Positions 6,330 through 13,845 of a DNA stretch of 13,845 bases are shown here, one piece after another. A program made the position numbers and the translations under genes. Origin of the DNA: Sulfurimonas sp. (GTDB lineage: Bacteria > Campylobacterota > Campylobacteria > Campylobacterales > Sulfurimonadaceae). The stretch spans positions 1 through 13,845 of the forward strand of contig JANTGV010000006.1 in NCBI GenBank assembly GCA_024762745.1. The letters are read 5' to 3'. The notes under the pieces are model-generated. The model was not told the origin of the DNA and searched no databases. It worked only from the letters and a program-made list of their open reading frames with translations. How positions within the stretch are numbered: position 1 is the first letter of the stretch; every line of letters starts with the position of its first letter.

Positions 6330-7391
6330 CCCAGCCGCCTCAACTATTTTAGCTTGATGATCAGCTATAAGAGGTTCTACAACTTCATCAAGAAGTCCAC
6401 CACTCATAATCTCGTTTAAACGATAAAGTGTAAGATTGATACGGTGATCACTCATACGGTTTTGAGGATAGTTATAAGTACGAATACGTCCAGATCTATC
6501 CCCAGTTCCTACTTGTGCTGCACGTTCTGCTGCGTTTTCGGATTGCTGCTCTTGCATCTCTAAATCATAAAGACGTGCTTTAAGAACTTTCATCGCTTTT
6601 TCACGATTTTTATGTTGAGACTTTTGATCCTGGTTGGTTACTACTAAGCCAGTTGGCAAGTGAGTAATTCTTACAGCGGAGTCTGTAGTATTTACAGACT
6701 GTCCACCACAACCAGATGAACGCATAACATCAATTTTTAGATCATTATCATTAATCTCAATCTCTACATCATCAACTTCAGGCATCACAGCAACTGTAAT
6801 AGCTGATGTATGAACACGTCCTTGCGACTCTGTTGCTGGAACACGTTGTACACGGTGTGTTCCACCCTCGTATTTCAATCTACTATAAACCTGTTCACCC
6901 TTAATAAGAGCTGTTACCTCTTTGTACCCACCGGCGTCTGATGGCGAAGTAGATATAAGCTCGATTTTCCAACCACGAAGGTCGGCATAACGAGTATATG
7001 CATCAAAAAGGTCTCCAACAAAGATAGCAGCTTCATCTCCACCAGCACCGGCACGAAGTTCCACGATGATATTTCTGTCATCATTTGGATCTTTTGGAAG
7101 AAGAAGCATTTTTATCTCCTCTTCTATCTCCGGCATTTGTGGTTCAAGCTCTTTGAGCTCCTCTTTTGCCATCTCGCCCATCTCAGAGTCACTTAACATC
7201 TCTTTTGCATCGGCAATATCTTGGATAAGTGTTTGGTACTCTTTCGCTTTTTCAACTATTGGTAAAAGTGAAGATTGCTCTTTAGAGAGTTCTGTCATCT
7301 TTTTGATGTCAGAAGTTATGTCAGGTGAACTTAGCAGGTCGCTAAGTTCATTATAGCGGTTGATAAACGGTGTGAGTTTATCTGCTAACAT
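6324..7391 (-). CDS. prfA: Peptide chain release factor 1
   Basis: RF1 recognises UAA and UAG stop codons in the ribosomal A site and triggers peptide release. The stop-codon-reading tripeptide PAT (185-187), inside [22 protein letters not shown] sequence, separates it from RF2 (which has SPF). The catalytic GGQ is at 229-231 in [15 protein letters not shown]; its Gln is normally methylated by PrmC. The N-terminal helical domain (about 1-100) and the conserved [14 protein letters not shown] region (299-312) are present. At 355 aa the length is normal. It lies 12 nt after rpsT; the AAGG that serves as its ribosome binding site overlaps the rpsT stop codon, so the two genes form one transcript. 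Confidence 0.97.
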   Translation of the reverse strand: MLADKLTPFINRYNELSDLLSSPDITSDIKKMTELSKEQSSLLPIVEKAKEYQTLIQDIADAKEMLSDSEMGEMAKEELKELEPQMPEIEEEIKMLLLPKDPNDDRNIIVELRAGAGGDEAAIFVGDLFDAYTRYADLRGWKIELISTSPSDAGGYKEVTALIKGEQVYSRLKYEGGTHRVQRVPATESQGRVHTSAITVAVMPEVDDVEIEINDNDLKIDVMRSSGCGGQSVNTTDSAVRITHLPTGLVVTNQDQKSQHKNREKAMKVLKARLYDLEMQEQQSENAAERAAQVGTGDRSGRIRTYNYPQNRMSDHRINLTLYRLNEIMSGGLLDEVVEPLIADHQAKIVEAAGL

Positions 7392-7403
7392 ATGCTGTTA
7401 GCC

Positions 7404-7664
7404 TTATATAGCGTTAACAGCTCTGTGTAAGCGGCTTACTTTTCTAGCAGCAGTCTCTTTTTTAAGAACACCTTTGCTTACAAATTTATGAATTTGTTGG
7501 TTAGCTACTTTAAACGCAGCAGCTGCTTCTTCTTTGTTACCAGCTTCTACAGCTGAGTTAACATCTTTAACTATGTTTTTAAGACGAGTTCTGTAAAAAC
7601 GGTTACGTTCAGTGCGAACGATTGTTTGACGAATTCTCTTAATTGATGACTTGTGATTTGCCAT
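7404..7664 (-). CDS. rpsT: Small ribosomal subunit protein bS20
   Basis: S20 is a helical primary 16S rRNA-binding protein of the 30S subunit. The 86-aa product begins [13 protein letters not shown], the family's hallmark, followed by [14 protein letters not shown], then helices ending in [17 protein letters not shown], which is highly conserved. It is basic throughout. AAGGA precedes the ATG on the minus strand. It is first in an rpsT-prfA transcript, placing a ribosomal protein together with a termination factor. Confidence 0.97.
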   Translation of the reverse strand: MANHKSSIKRIRQTIVRTERNRFYRTRLKNIVKDVNSAVEAGNKEEAAAAFKVANQQIHKFVSKGVLKKETAARKVSRLHRAVNAI

Positions 7665-7693
7665 TTTAGTCCTTTTTGGAATTTAAGTGCGCA

Positions 7694-7699
7694 ATAATA
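7694..7699 (-). promoter_or_regulatory. Candidate -10 box for rpsT-prfA
   Basis: The minus strand reads TATTAT, about 29 nt before the rpsT ATG, with AT-rich sequence upstream. It lacks the TG extension, so the assignment is tentative. Confidence 0.35.
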
Positions 7700-7769
7700 G
7701 CTTAAAGATAATTAAATTTAAGTTAAAGAAAAGCTAAACGCAGTGATTTTGTCTTTATAAACTAATTTA

Positions 7770-7778
7770 TGTTAATAT
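7770..7778 (+). promoter_or_regulatory. Extended -10 promoter for glmM-lspA
   Basis: TG (7770-7771), one base, then TAATAT (7773-7778) fits the extended -10 form. Transcription would begin near 7785. That leaves roughly 20 nt before an ATG at 7807, enough for its GGA motif, but only about 10 nt before the ATG at 7795, which supports the downstream start. Confidence 0.55.
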
Positions 7779-7806
7779 ACATCACCTAAAAATAATGGAA
7801 AATATT

Positions 7807-9150
7807 ATGGAACAACTATTTGGCACAGATGGTGTAAGAGGGGAAGCTGGTTCATACTTGACAGCTGGACTTGCGATGAGAGTTGCTATGGCAGCAGGTA
7901 TATACTTCAAAGAGAATTCTGTGAACAACAGAATATTAGTCGGTAAAGATACACGTATTAGTGGTTATATGATTGAAAACGCAATTGTTGCCGGTTTGAC
8001 TGCTACAGGATATGATGTTGTTCAAATCGGTCCTATGCCGACTCCTGCTATTGCGTTTATCACAGAAAATATGAGATGTGATGCAGGGATTATGATTTCG
8101 GCTTCTCATAACTCTTTTGAAGATAATGGAATTAAGTTTTTTGATAGAAATGGGGACAAGTTGTCTTCAGAGATAGAGAAGATGATAGAAGATATAGCTA
8201 ATGATGCTGAGAAGATTTTAGATGGGCAGGGTACTCATACTCAAATTGGTAAAGCTAAAAGAATTGATGATGTAATAGGTCGTTACATAGTACAGCTAAA
8301 AAACTCATTTCCTTTAGATCTTACTCTAAACGGCAAAAGAATAGTATTAGATACGGCAAATGGTGCAGGATACAGAGTTGGACCGACAGTTTTAGAAGAG
8401 TTAGGAGCAGATGTCATAGTATTACACAATACTCCTAATGGTTACAATATTAATGAAGGGTGTGGAGCACTTCATACGAATGACTTGTGCGATGCTGTTT
8501 TGAAGTATAGAGCAGATATAGGAATTGCCTTAGATGGTGATGCTGACAGATTGGTTGTTGTTGATGAAAAAGGAAAGGTTGTAGATGGAGATCAGCTTTT
8601 AGGTGCTATTGGTGCTTACATGCATGAGACAGGAACACTTAAGGGCGGAGGAATCGTCGCTACGGTTATGAGTAATCAGGGGCTAGATGATTTTATGCAG
8701 AGCAAGGGACTTAAGCTATTTCGTTCAAACGTGGGTGATAAGTATGTTTTAGAGGTTATGAAAAAAGAGAGTATTAACTTTGGTGGAGAGCAAAGTGGTC
8801 ATGTGATCAGTAGTGATTTTGCAAAAACCGGAGATGGACTTGTGAGTGCGCTGCAGGTTCTGGCACTTTTGATTAAAACAAACAAAGAAGCATCACAAGC
8901 ACTTCGTCCTTTTAATCTCTACCCTCAAAAACTAGTTAATATAAAGATTAAAACGAAAAAGCCTCTTGAAAAAATCAAAGGTCTAGATGAGAAATTAAAA
9001 GCCTTAGAGTCTGAAAATATTAGACACTTAATTCGTTATTCTGGAACAGAAAATAAGTTGAGAGTCCTACTCGAAGGAAAAGATTCTAAAGTAGTGAAAG
9101 TTAAAATGAACGAAATAGTAGAGTTTTTTGAAAAAGTTTTAAATGCCTAA
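7807..9150 (+). CDS. glmM: Phosphoglucosamine mutase
   Basis: GlmM interconverts glucosamine-6-phosphate and glucosamine-1-phosphate, the step towards UDP-GlcNAc for peptidoglycan and LPS. I chose the ATG at 7807 (447 aa, [12 protein letters not shown]) over the in-frame ATG at 7795. The later start puts LFGTDGVRG near the N-terminus as in the family, and has GGA at 7798-7800 as a ribosome binding site, whereas nothing suitable precedes 7795. The active-site serine is S100 in [12 protein letters not shown]. The metal-binding DGDADR follows mid-protein, and the sugar-phosphate loop RYSGTE is at 410-415. GEQSGH, the sugar-binding loop, is present. The lspA start lies 8 bp inside its 3' end. Confidence 0.96.
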   Translation: MEQLFGTDGVRGEAGSYLTAGLAMRVAMAAGIYFKENSVNNRILVGKDTRISGYMIENAIVAGLTATGYDVVQIGPMPTPAIAFITENMRCDAGIMISASHNSFEDNGIKFFDRNGDKLSSEIEKMIEDIANDAEKILDGQGTHTQIGKAKRIDDVIGRYIVQLKNSFPLDLTLNGKRIVLDTANGAGYRVGPTVLEELGADVIVLHNTPNGYNINEGCGALHTNDLCDAVLKYRADIGIALDGDADRLVVVDEKGKVVDGDQLLGAIGAYMHETGTLKGGGIVATVMSNQGLDDFMQSKGLKLFRSNVGDKYVLEVMKKESINFGGEQSGHVISSDFAKTGDGLVSALQVLALLIKTNKEASQALRPFNLYPQKLVNIKIKTKKPLEKIKGLDEKLKALESENIRHLIRYSGTENKLRVLLEGKDSKVVKVKMNEIVEFFEKVLNA

Positions 9151-9619
9151 TCATAATTTGCGTTTGAGTGTGATTCTATTATTTAGTCTCGTTGGTGTCT
9201 TTATAATTGATCAAAATATAAAGATGCTTTTTGTGGATGGGTTTCGTTATTACAGCGACTATATGGACTTTATTTTAGTTTATAATAGAGGTGTTGCATT
9301 CTCTATGTTTGCCTTTTTGGAAGAGTGGCTGAAGTACATACAGTTAATTATTGTTCTGGGAGTCTTAGGGTATATTTTTTATCTGCAAAAGCTTTGTTAT
9401 GCACTCCCAGCCGGTCTGCTTTTAGGTGGGGCATTCTCAAATATTTATGATAGATTCGCTCATGGCGGTGTTGTAGATATGTTTTATTGGCACGGATGGC
9501 CATATCCGATATTTGGACAAGAGGGCTTTGCAGTTTTTAATTTTGCAGATGTAATGATAGATGTTGCAGTAGTTTGGATACTGATATTGAACTTTAAAAC
9601 GCATCTTTGTAAAAGCTAG
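9143..9619 (+). CDS. lspA: Lipoprotein signal peptidase (signal peptidase II)
   Basis: LspA is an inner-membrane aspartyl protease that removes signal peptides from lipid-modified prolipoproteins. Four membrane segments are apparent (about 8-25, 64-81, 86-99 and 138-152). The catalytic aspartates are D112 in GGVVDMF and D136 in FNFADVMID. Also conserved are D23, the NRG of VYNRGVAFS (48-50) and NIYDR (100-104). Length 158 aa is usual. It overlaps glmM by 8 bp with no good ribosome binding site, suggesting coupled translation. The predicted lipoprotein at 1144 is a potential substrate. Confidence 0.95.
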   Translation: MPNHNLRLSVILLFSLVGVFIIDQNIKMLFVDGFRYYSDYMDFILVYNRGVAFSMFAFLEEWLKYIQLIIVLGVLGYIFYLQKLCYALPAGLLLGGAFSNIYDRFAHGGVVDMFYWHGWPYPIFGQEGFAVFNFADVMIDVAVVWILILNFKTHLCKS

Positions 9620-9667
9620 ATAAAAGCACAAATTCGCTATTATTCAACAAAATAATAGTTACATAAC

Positions 9668-9673
9668 TATAAT
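9668..9673 (+). promoter_or_regulatory. Candidate -10 box for the tig-clpP-GGDEF-def operon
   Basis: A perfect TATAAT lies 26 nt before the tig ATG. It is flanked by a 5-bp inverted repeat, GTTAC (9658-9662) and GTAAC (9676-9680), which could be an operator or coincidental. No -35 box is convincing. Confidence 0.5.
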
Positions 9674-9699
9674 AAGTAACAGATAAACAAAGGAAATTG

Positions 9700-10998
9700 A
9701 TGGAAATCAAACAGAACAAAATTGATGGTGCAAATGCTGAAATCTCAGCTACTATTACAATGGATGAGGTTAATGCTTACCTAGAAAAGATTGCTAAACA
9801 GCTTGCAAAAACTGCTAATGTTCAAGGTTTTAGAAAAGGTAAAGTGCCTGTTGCTATTGTTAAAAAACAGTATGGTGAAAAACTGGTTCAAGATGCTGAA
9901 TCTGAAGCACTTCGTGAAGTTTTAAGCAAAGGTTTAGAGGCTTTAGAAATTTCTAATGACTCTCTTATCGGTGAGCCAAATATCTCTAAATTTGACAAAA
10001 CTGATGATAAAATAGATGTTGTTGTAAAAGTTGCAATGCGTCCTGCAATTGATTTTGGTGATGTTGACTCTATGGTTCCAGATTTTAAAAAGCCTGAGGC
10101 AAAAGCTAAAGATGTTGAGAAACGTATTAAAGATATTGCAGAACAATCTGCTCCTTTAGTTAATATTAAAAGAAATCGTAAAATGAAAGCTGGTGATACG
10201 GCTGTAATCGACTTCGAGGGCTCTATAGATGGTAAAATTTTTGAAGGTGGAACTGCTAAAGATTTCGCACTGCTTCTAGGTTCGGGTCAGTTTATTCCTG
10301 GTTTTGAAGATCAGCTTATTGGTGTTAAAAGAGATGAGGAAGTTGAAATTAATGTAACTTTTCCAGAGGAGTACCAAGCAAAAGATTTAGCTGGTAAAGA
10401 TGCTCTTTTTAAAGTAAAAGTGAATCAGGTTCAGGTAAAAGAAGAAGTAGAAATTGATGATGAATTAGCAAAAAAACTACTTCCTGGACAAGAAGATGCG
10501 AACTTAGAAGAGTTACAAAAACAGGTTCAAATGCAGATTGAGACTGAAGAGTTAAGTAAACTTTATAACGATGAGTTAAAACCTGCTCTTTTAGAAAAAA
10601 TCGTATCTGAAGCTAAATTTGACCTACCAGAGTTTGTTGTAGAGCAAGAGATAGATATGGCACTCAACAAGTCTGCTTCGTCAATGAGTGAAGATGAGAT
10701 TAAAGAGCTTCGTGAGAACACAGATAAACTAACTGAACTCCGTGAAACATTCCGTGAAGATGCTGAGAAGAGTGTAAGAGCTACATTTATTATTGATGCT
10801 TTAGCACAAGAGAAGGGTGTAAAAGTTGAAGAGCAAGAAGTAATGCAGACTATTTATTATGAAGCAATGCAGATGGGCCAAGATCCTAAAAAAGCGTATG
10901 ACCAGTACAAAGATGCTGGGTACATTCCTGCAATTCAGATGTCAATGGTAGAAGATAGAGTCCTATCTGGTCTGCTAAACTCTAAAATAGAAGCGTAA
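9700..10998 (+). CDS. tig: Trigger factor (ribosome-associated chaperone and prolyl isomerase)
   Basis: Trigger factor binds the ribosome near the peptide exit and shields nascent chains. The ATG at 9700 (432 aa) is preferred over the TTG codon immediately before it, since AAGGA at 9690-9694 is correctly spaced. The ribosome-binding signature GFRKGKVP (43-50) lies in the N-terminal domain. The FKBP-type isomerase domain covers about 160-245, with [20 protein letters not shown] and [11 protein letters not shown]. The C-terminal helical chaperone arms (about 250-432) are rich in Glu and Lys. It opens an operon with clpP (gap of 2 bp), the degenerate GGDEF gene and def, so chaperone, protease and deformylase are co-expressed. 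Confidence 0.97.
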   Translation: MEIKQNKIDGANAEISATITMDEVNAYLEKIAKQLAKTANVQGFRKGKVPVAIVKKQYGEKLVQDAESEALREVLSKGLEALEISNDSLIGEPNISKFDKTDDKIDVVVKVAMRPAIDFGDVDSMVPDFKKPEAKAKDVEKRIKDIAEQSAPLVNIKRNRKMKAGDTAVIDFEGSIDGKIFEGGTAKDFALLLGSGQFIPGFEDQLIGVKRDEEVEINVTFPEEYQAKDLAGKDALFKVKVNQVQVKEEVEIDDELAKKLLPGQEDANLEELQKQVQMQIETEELSKLYNDELKPALLEKIVSEAKFDLPEFVVEQEIDMALNKSASSMSEDEIKELRENTDKLTELRETFREDAEKSVRATFIIDALAQEKGVKVEEQEVMQTIYYEAMQMGQDPKKAYDQYKDAGYIPAIQMSMVEDRVLSGLLNSKIEA

Positions 10999-11000
10999 TT

Positions 11001-11591
11001 ATGAGCTATATTCCTTATGTTGTAGAAAAAACGGGACGTGGCGAGCGTTCTTATGATATCTATTCACGTCTTTTAAAAGATAGAATCGTAATGCTTAGCG
11101 GTGAGGTTAATGACCAAGTTGCCTCAACAATAGTTGCGCAGTTTCTTTTCCTTGAAGCTGAAGATCCAGAAAAAGATATCTATTTCTATATAAATTCTCC
11201 AGGTGGAGTTGTGACAGCGGGAATGGCAATTTTTGATACGATGAACTATATTCGTCCAAATGTTGCTACTATCTGTATTGGTCAAGCAGCATCAATGGGT
11301 GCTTTTTTACTAAGTTCTGGTGAGAAAGGTAAACGTTATGCCCTTCCTCATGCACGTATCATGATTCACCAGCCTTTAGGTGGTGCTCAAGGTCAGGCGA
11401 CAGATATAGCGATTCAGGCAGAAGAGATTCTTCGTATGAAAAAAGAGCTGAATGCAATTTTGGCAAAAAATACTGGTCAGGATATAAAAACGGTGGAAAA
11501 TGACACTGATCGTGATAACTTTATGAGTGCTGAAGAGTCTCTGAAGTACGGTATGATTGATGAGGTTTTAGTTAAAAACAACAAAGAGTAG
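11001..11591 (+). CDS. clpP: ATP-dependent Clp protease proteolytic subunit
   Basis: ClpP forms the tetradecameric serine-protease chamber that degrades proteins unfolded by ClpA or ClpX. The catalytic triad is S98 in [12 protein letters not shown]123 in [10 protein letters not shown] and D172 in DTDRDNFMS. The hinge and oxyanion region [12 protein letters not shown] (63-74) is intact. The 196-aa length matches the family, including a short N-terminal propeptide-like segment. The start is two bases after the tig stop, with only a weak purine-rich stretch upstream, so reinitiation or coupling is likely. Confidence 0.97.
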   Translation: MSYIPYVVEKTGRGERSYDIYSRLLKDRIVMLSGEVNDQVASTIVAQFLFLEAEDPEKDIYFYINSPGGVVTAGMAIFDTMNYIRPNVATICIGQAASMGAFLLSSGEKGKRYALPHARIMIHQPLGGAQGQATDIAIQAEEILRMKKELNAILAKNTGQDIKTVENDTDRDNFMSAEESLKYGMIDEVLVKNNKE

Positions 11592-11601
11592 AGGAGATAC
11601 G

Positions 11602-12684
11602 ATGGCAGGAACGTTAAAAGCAAGAAAACGTAGAAATCTTGATGATACAGCTAATGATAATACAACTCAAATGCCATCTATCCCAAATGCACTCGAAATG
11701 GATACACCAACGAGTGATATAGAGGTTTACTCCAAAGAGGTTTTAAGCGCTTTGATTGCTGACAACCTCCCTCCTACACCAAACAACTTTTCACTCTACT
11801 TTGACAGACTTTTAGAAGGCAAGAGTGAAACTCTGCGTAAACAGATAATTTCTCTACTTGAGCTTGAAGCGGCAAATGAAGATGAGACAACTATAGCACT
11901 TGAACAGAGTCTTAAAAAAGGATTTGTGTCTATTAAAAATATTCTTGGGGCTACTGCTAACCTCTATAAAAATATGTCTCTTATGACTAAAATTTTAGAA
12001 AAAAGAAAATTGGAGTTGGAAGATCATCCAAGATCAGATGAGGCGATAGGTATTATTCATGCCTTAGAGGGTGATGTGTCGAAGTTAAACTCTATAGTCA
12101 AAGCACAAAGTTCACAGATGAAAGATATATACGATGATACCGCAAGTATTGTAAAGAATGTAGAGAATGAGACTATTTTTGATAACAAGTTTGGGGTATA
12201 TAATAAACGCTATCTTTTAACAAAAATAGAGCAGGAGAAAGGTCTTATAAAAGAGTTCAAGCATAAGAGCTCTCTTATTATGATTGAACTCTCTAGAGAG
12301 CTTAAAAAAAGTGTTAAGAACGATAAAGCAGTACTGCTTATGACAAGAACGATAGCAAGGCTTCTGCTTAAAACGTCTCGACGTAGTGATATAGTAGCCC
12401 ATTACGGTAATGGCATCTTCTCAATGCTGTTAAAACATACAGATATAGAGAGTGCTAAAAAGGCGAGTGAGAGACTTTGTGAACTTGTTTCAAACTCTAA
12501 CTTTTTTCTGGCAGATCGTGAGATTCAGCTTAAGATCTCTATAGGTGTAACAAATATTGACTCGGTCTATTCAGTTGAAGAGATAGTCGTTAGTGCTATG
12601 GATGGAATAGAGAAAGCCTATGAGAAGAAAAATATTGACTTTGCGGTATCACTTAGAGCCGATAAAGATTTGGAAGTAGAATAG
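11602..12684 (+). CDS. GGDEF-family protein with degenerate signature motif
   Basis: The C-terminal part (about 190-350) has the shape of a diguanylate cyclase domain: FDNKFGVYNKRYL (193-205) matches the usual start (D-xx-TGLxNRRxL), and ISIGVT (312-317) is the late conserved strand. But the catalytic GGDEF is replaced by GNGIF (269-273), after HY, and the metal-binding aspartate region reads IELSRELKK (228-236). It should therefore not make cyclic di-GMP. No RxxD inhibitory site typical of effectors is evident just before it (RRSDIV, 260-265, lies upstream at about five residues and could be examined). An N-terminal block with NLPPTPNNFSLYFDRLL (55-71) resembles the alpha-helical N-terminal domain found in some diguanylate cyclases, followed by a helical linker. 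AGGAG at 11592-11596 is a strong site 5 nt before the ATG. Role within the tig-clpP-def operon is unknown. Confidence 0.8.
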   Translation: MAGTLKARKRRNLDDTANDNTTQMPSIPNALEMDTPTSDIEVYSKEVLSALIADNLPPTPNNFSLYFDRLLEGKSETLRKQIISLLELEAANEDETTIALEQSLKKGFVSIKNILGATANLYKNMSLMTKILEKRKLELEDHPRSDEAIGIIHALEGDVSKLNSIVKAQSSQMKDIYDDTASIVKNVENETIFDNKFGVYNKRYLLTKIEQEKGLIKEFKHKSSLIMIELSRELKKSVKNDKAVLLMTRTIARLLLKTSRRSDIVAHYGNGIFSMLLKHTDIESAKKASERLCELVSNSNFFLADREIQLKISIGVTNIDSVYSVEEIVVSAMDGIEKAYEKKNIDFAVSLRADKDLEVE

Positions 12685-12690
12685 ATAGAG

Positions 12691-13212
12691 ATGAATTTAA
12701 GTATAGTAGAATATCCAGATAAAAAATTGCGTGAAATATCACAAGAAGTAAAAGAGTTTGATGAAAATCTTCATAAGCTTTTAGATGCAATGTATCCAGT
12801 TATGATGAATACAAATGGCATTGGTTTGGCTGCAATTCAAGTTGCATACCCTCTTCGTGTTTTGATTTTGAACATTCCTGATGAAGATGGTGAACAGCCA
12901 GAAGAGAATTTAATAGAAATTATTAACCCGGTTGTAACTCATAGAGATGGTGAAAGTGTCTATCAAGAGGGCTGCTTGAGTGTACCGAACTTTTATGAAG
13001 ATGTTAAAAGGTTTGAAACTGTCACCATTAATTACCAAGATAGAGATGCAAATACTAAAACTCTTGAAGCAGATGGTCTTTTAAGTATTGCGATTCAACA
13101 TGAAATGGATCATTTAGAGGGGATTTTATTTATAGATAAGCTCTCATATTCAAGACGAAAAAAGTTTGAAAAAGAGTATAAACGCATGCAAAAAGAGAAG
13201 AGAAAAATTTAA
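12691..13212 (+). CDS. def: Peptide deformylase
   Basis: Def removes the N-formyl group from nascent proteins at the ribosome exit, using a metal ion. All three family motifs are present: GIGLAAIQ (43-50), EGCLSVP (93-99, metal ligand C95), and QHEMDHLEG (136-144, ligands H137 and H141 with catalytic E138). Length 173 aa is usual, and the C-terminus is a highly basic helix (RRKKFEKEYKRMQKEKRK-type). It lies 6 bp after the GGDEF-like gene with only a weak ribosome binding site. No clear intrinsic terminator follows; the next gene is the convergent VapC toxin. Confidence 0.97.
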   Translation: MNLSIVEYPDKKLREISQEVKEFDENLHKLLDAMYPVMMNTNGIGLAAIQVAYPLRVLILNIPDEDGEQPEENLIEIINPVVTHRDGESVYQEGCLSVPNFYEDVKRFETVTINYQDRDANTKTLEADGLLSIAIQHEMDHLEGILFIDKLSYSRRKKFEKEYKRMQKEKRKI

Positions 13213-13270
13213 GGGTTGTCGTGAGCAATAATTTTCCCGCTAGGATAAACTATTGGTCTCCTCGTACTTG

Positions 13271-13669
13271 TTATAACTTTTGTTCAAGTTCTAGATTTTG
13301 TACTCGTTCAAAGTGTTTGATATTATTGCTTATTAAAGTACAGTCATTTTCAATAGCTATACTAGCTATCATTAAATCCATATCAGCAATTATATTACCA
13401 TTTTTTTTCAGCCTTGCTTTTTCTTTTGCAAAAATGAGACTTGATGTTTGAGTGAATTCCAATATTTTAAAACTATCAAGAAATGGCTCAATAACTTTTA
13501 AATTTTGATTAATTTTTGAAGAGTTATATGCACCATAAATTAATGCAGTATAGTTGATTCTTGAAATATATAAATCATCCATTGGAATTTGTGATAGCTT
13601 TTCAACAACTTCTTGTTTTCCTTTTAAGAAATAGATTAATATATCACTATCTATTAAATATTTTTTCAT
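13271..13669 (-). CDS. vapC: PIN-domain ribonuclease toxin, VapC family
   Basis: VapC toxins are metal-dependent RNases that cut tRNA or rRNA when released from their antitoxin. The 132-aa product has the PIN layout: YLIDSDILIYFLKG (4-17, first acidic residue D7), ADMDLMIASIA (95-105, acidic residues D96/D98) and TLISNNIKHFERV (111-123), a C-terminal core form common in this family. At the position where most VapCs have E in (T/A)xxELxYGA, this one has TALIYGA (41-47), so the second catalytic acidic residue appears to be A42. The codon there reads GCA on the minus strand. It overlaps the antitoxin stop by one base. The composition is noticeably more AT-rich than the genes to the left, which fits an acquired module. 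It is convergent with def. Confidence 0.85.
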   Translation of the reverse strand: MKKYLIDSDILIYFLKGKQEVVEKLSQIPMDDLYISRINYTALIYGAYNSSKINQNLKVIEPFLDSFKILEFTQTSSLIFAKEKARLKKNGNIIADMDLMIASIAIENDCTLISNNIKHFERVQNLELEQKL

Positions 13670-13845
13670 TAAAGGTCTAACTCAAAATCTTTAGAATTTT
13701 TATCTTCAACAATATTTTTTAGCATACTATCGGCATCACTACTTTTCAATTTACCTGCAAATTGTAATAGCTGGTCGTGTTTTAAATTATTTTGCTTTGA
13801 AAAGAAGCTGATCGCTTTTTCTATAACTTCTGTTTTTGTTGTGTG
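13669..13845 (-). CDS. vapB: VapB-type antitoxin, partial (5' end outside window)
   Basis: Fifty-eight C-terminal residues are visible, running off the right edge on the minus strand; the start codon is not seen. The segment TKTEVIEKAI resembles the end of a ribbon-helix-helix DNA-binding domain in VapB-like antitoxins. It is followed by a Lys/Gln-rich helix and an acidic tail (EDKNSKDFELDL), the part that usually wraps round the toxin. The stop TAA shares a base with the vapC ATG (TAATG), the coupling normal for such pairs. VapB normally represses its own operon; that promoter would lie outside the window. Confidence 0.7.
   Translation of the reverse strand, partial: HTTKTEVIEKAISFFSKQNNLKHDQLLQFAGKLKSSDADSMLKNIVEDKNSKDFELDL

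Noticed and set aside
7066..7356. Plus-strand 96-aa open frame inside prfA
   Set aside because: Low-complexity Ser/Ile/Phe sequence produced by the antisense of a Glu/Lys-rich helical region; prfA is certain.
13270..13277. GTTATAAC palindrome near the vapC stop, considered as an integron attC core
   Set aside because: No matching partner box or the long imperfect stem of an attC site is seen, and part of it is vapC coding sequence.
13221..13451. Plus-strand 76-aa open frame starting with GTG after def
   Set aside because: It has no recognisable domain, is cysteine/serine-rich in a way typical of antisense translation, and lies almost entirely opposite the convincing vapC gene.

Overview
The window looks like chromosomal DNA from a Campylobacterota (Epsilonproteobacteria) member, most likely Sulfurimonas or a close relative. 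The evidence is AT-rich coding sequence, extended -10 promoters of the TGnTATAAT type without clear -35 boxes, the tig-clpP-def order, a SpeE-like gene directly before coaE, and tight operons with ATGA or TAATG overlaps. The genus is an inference; no search could be run.

Layout. (1) 1-2945: a promoter region and three plus-strand genes for exported proteins. One is a 329-aa protein and two are close paralogues of each other, one a predicted lipoprotein and one a soluble periplasmic protein. All three appear to contain two DUF302-like halves with a conserved Pro-(x)-Cys only in the second half. The run ends at a textbook intrinsic terminator. (2) 2944-4273, minus strand: purM, preceded by a small DUF2892-type membrane protein; each has its own promoter. 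(3) 4402-6329, plus strand: a degenerate spermidine-synthase-like gene, coaE and dapF, coupled by stop/start overlaps. (4) 6324-7699, minus strand: rpsT then prfA; prfA converges on dapF with overlapping stop codons. (5) 7773-9619, plus strand: glmM and lspA, serving peptidoglycan precursor synthesis and lipoprotein signal-peptide removal. (6) 9668-13212, plus strand: tig, clpP, a degenerate GGDEF protein and def. Three of these four act on nascent or misfolded polypeptides (ribosome-bound chaperone, protease, deformylase). (7) 13271-13845, minus strand: a VapBC-type toxin-antitoxin pair, with the antitoxin running off the right edge.

Most of the window is housekeeping. The parts that merit attention are the exported DUF302-like trio with hairpin-bearing spacers, the SpeE-like protein without its SAM-binding glycine motif, the GGDEF protein with a broken signature motif inside the tig-clpP-def operon, and a VapC toxin that appears to lack a usual catalytic glutamate. 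No RNA genes, CRISPR arrays or insertion sequences were recognised, and no gene-free stretch exceeds 300 bases.
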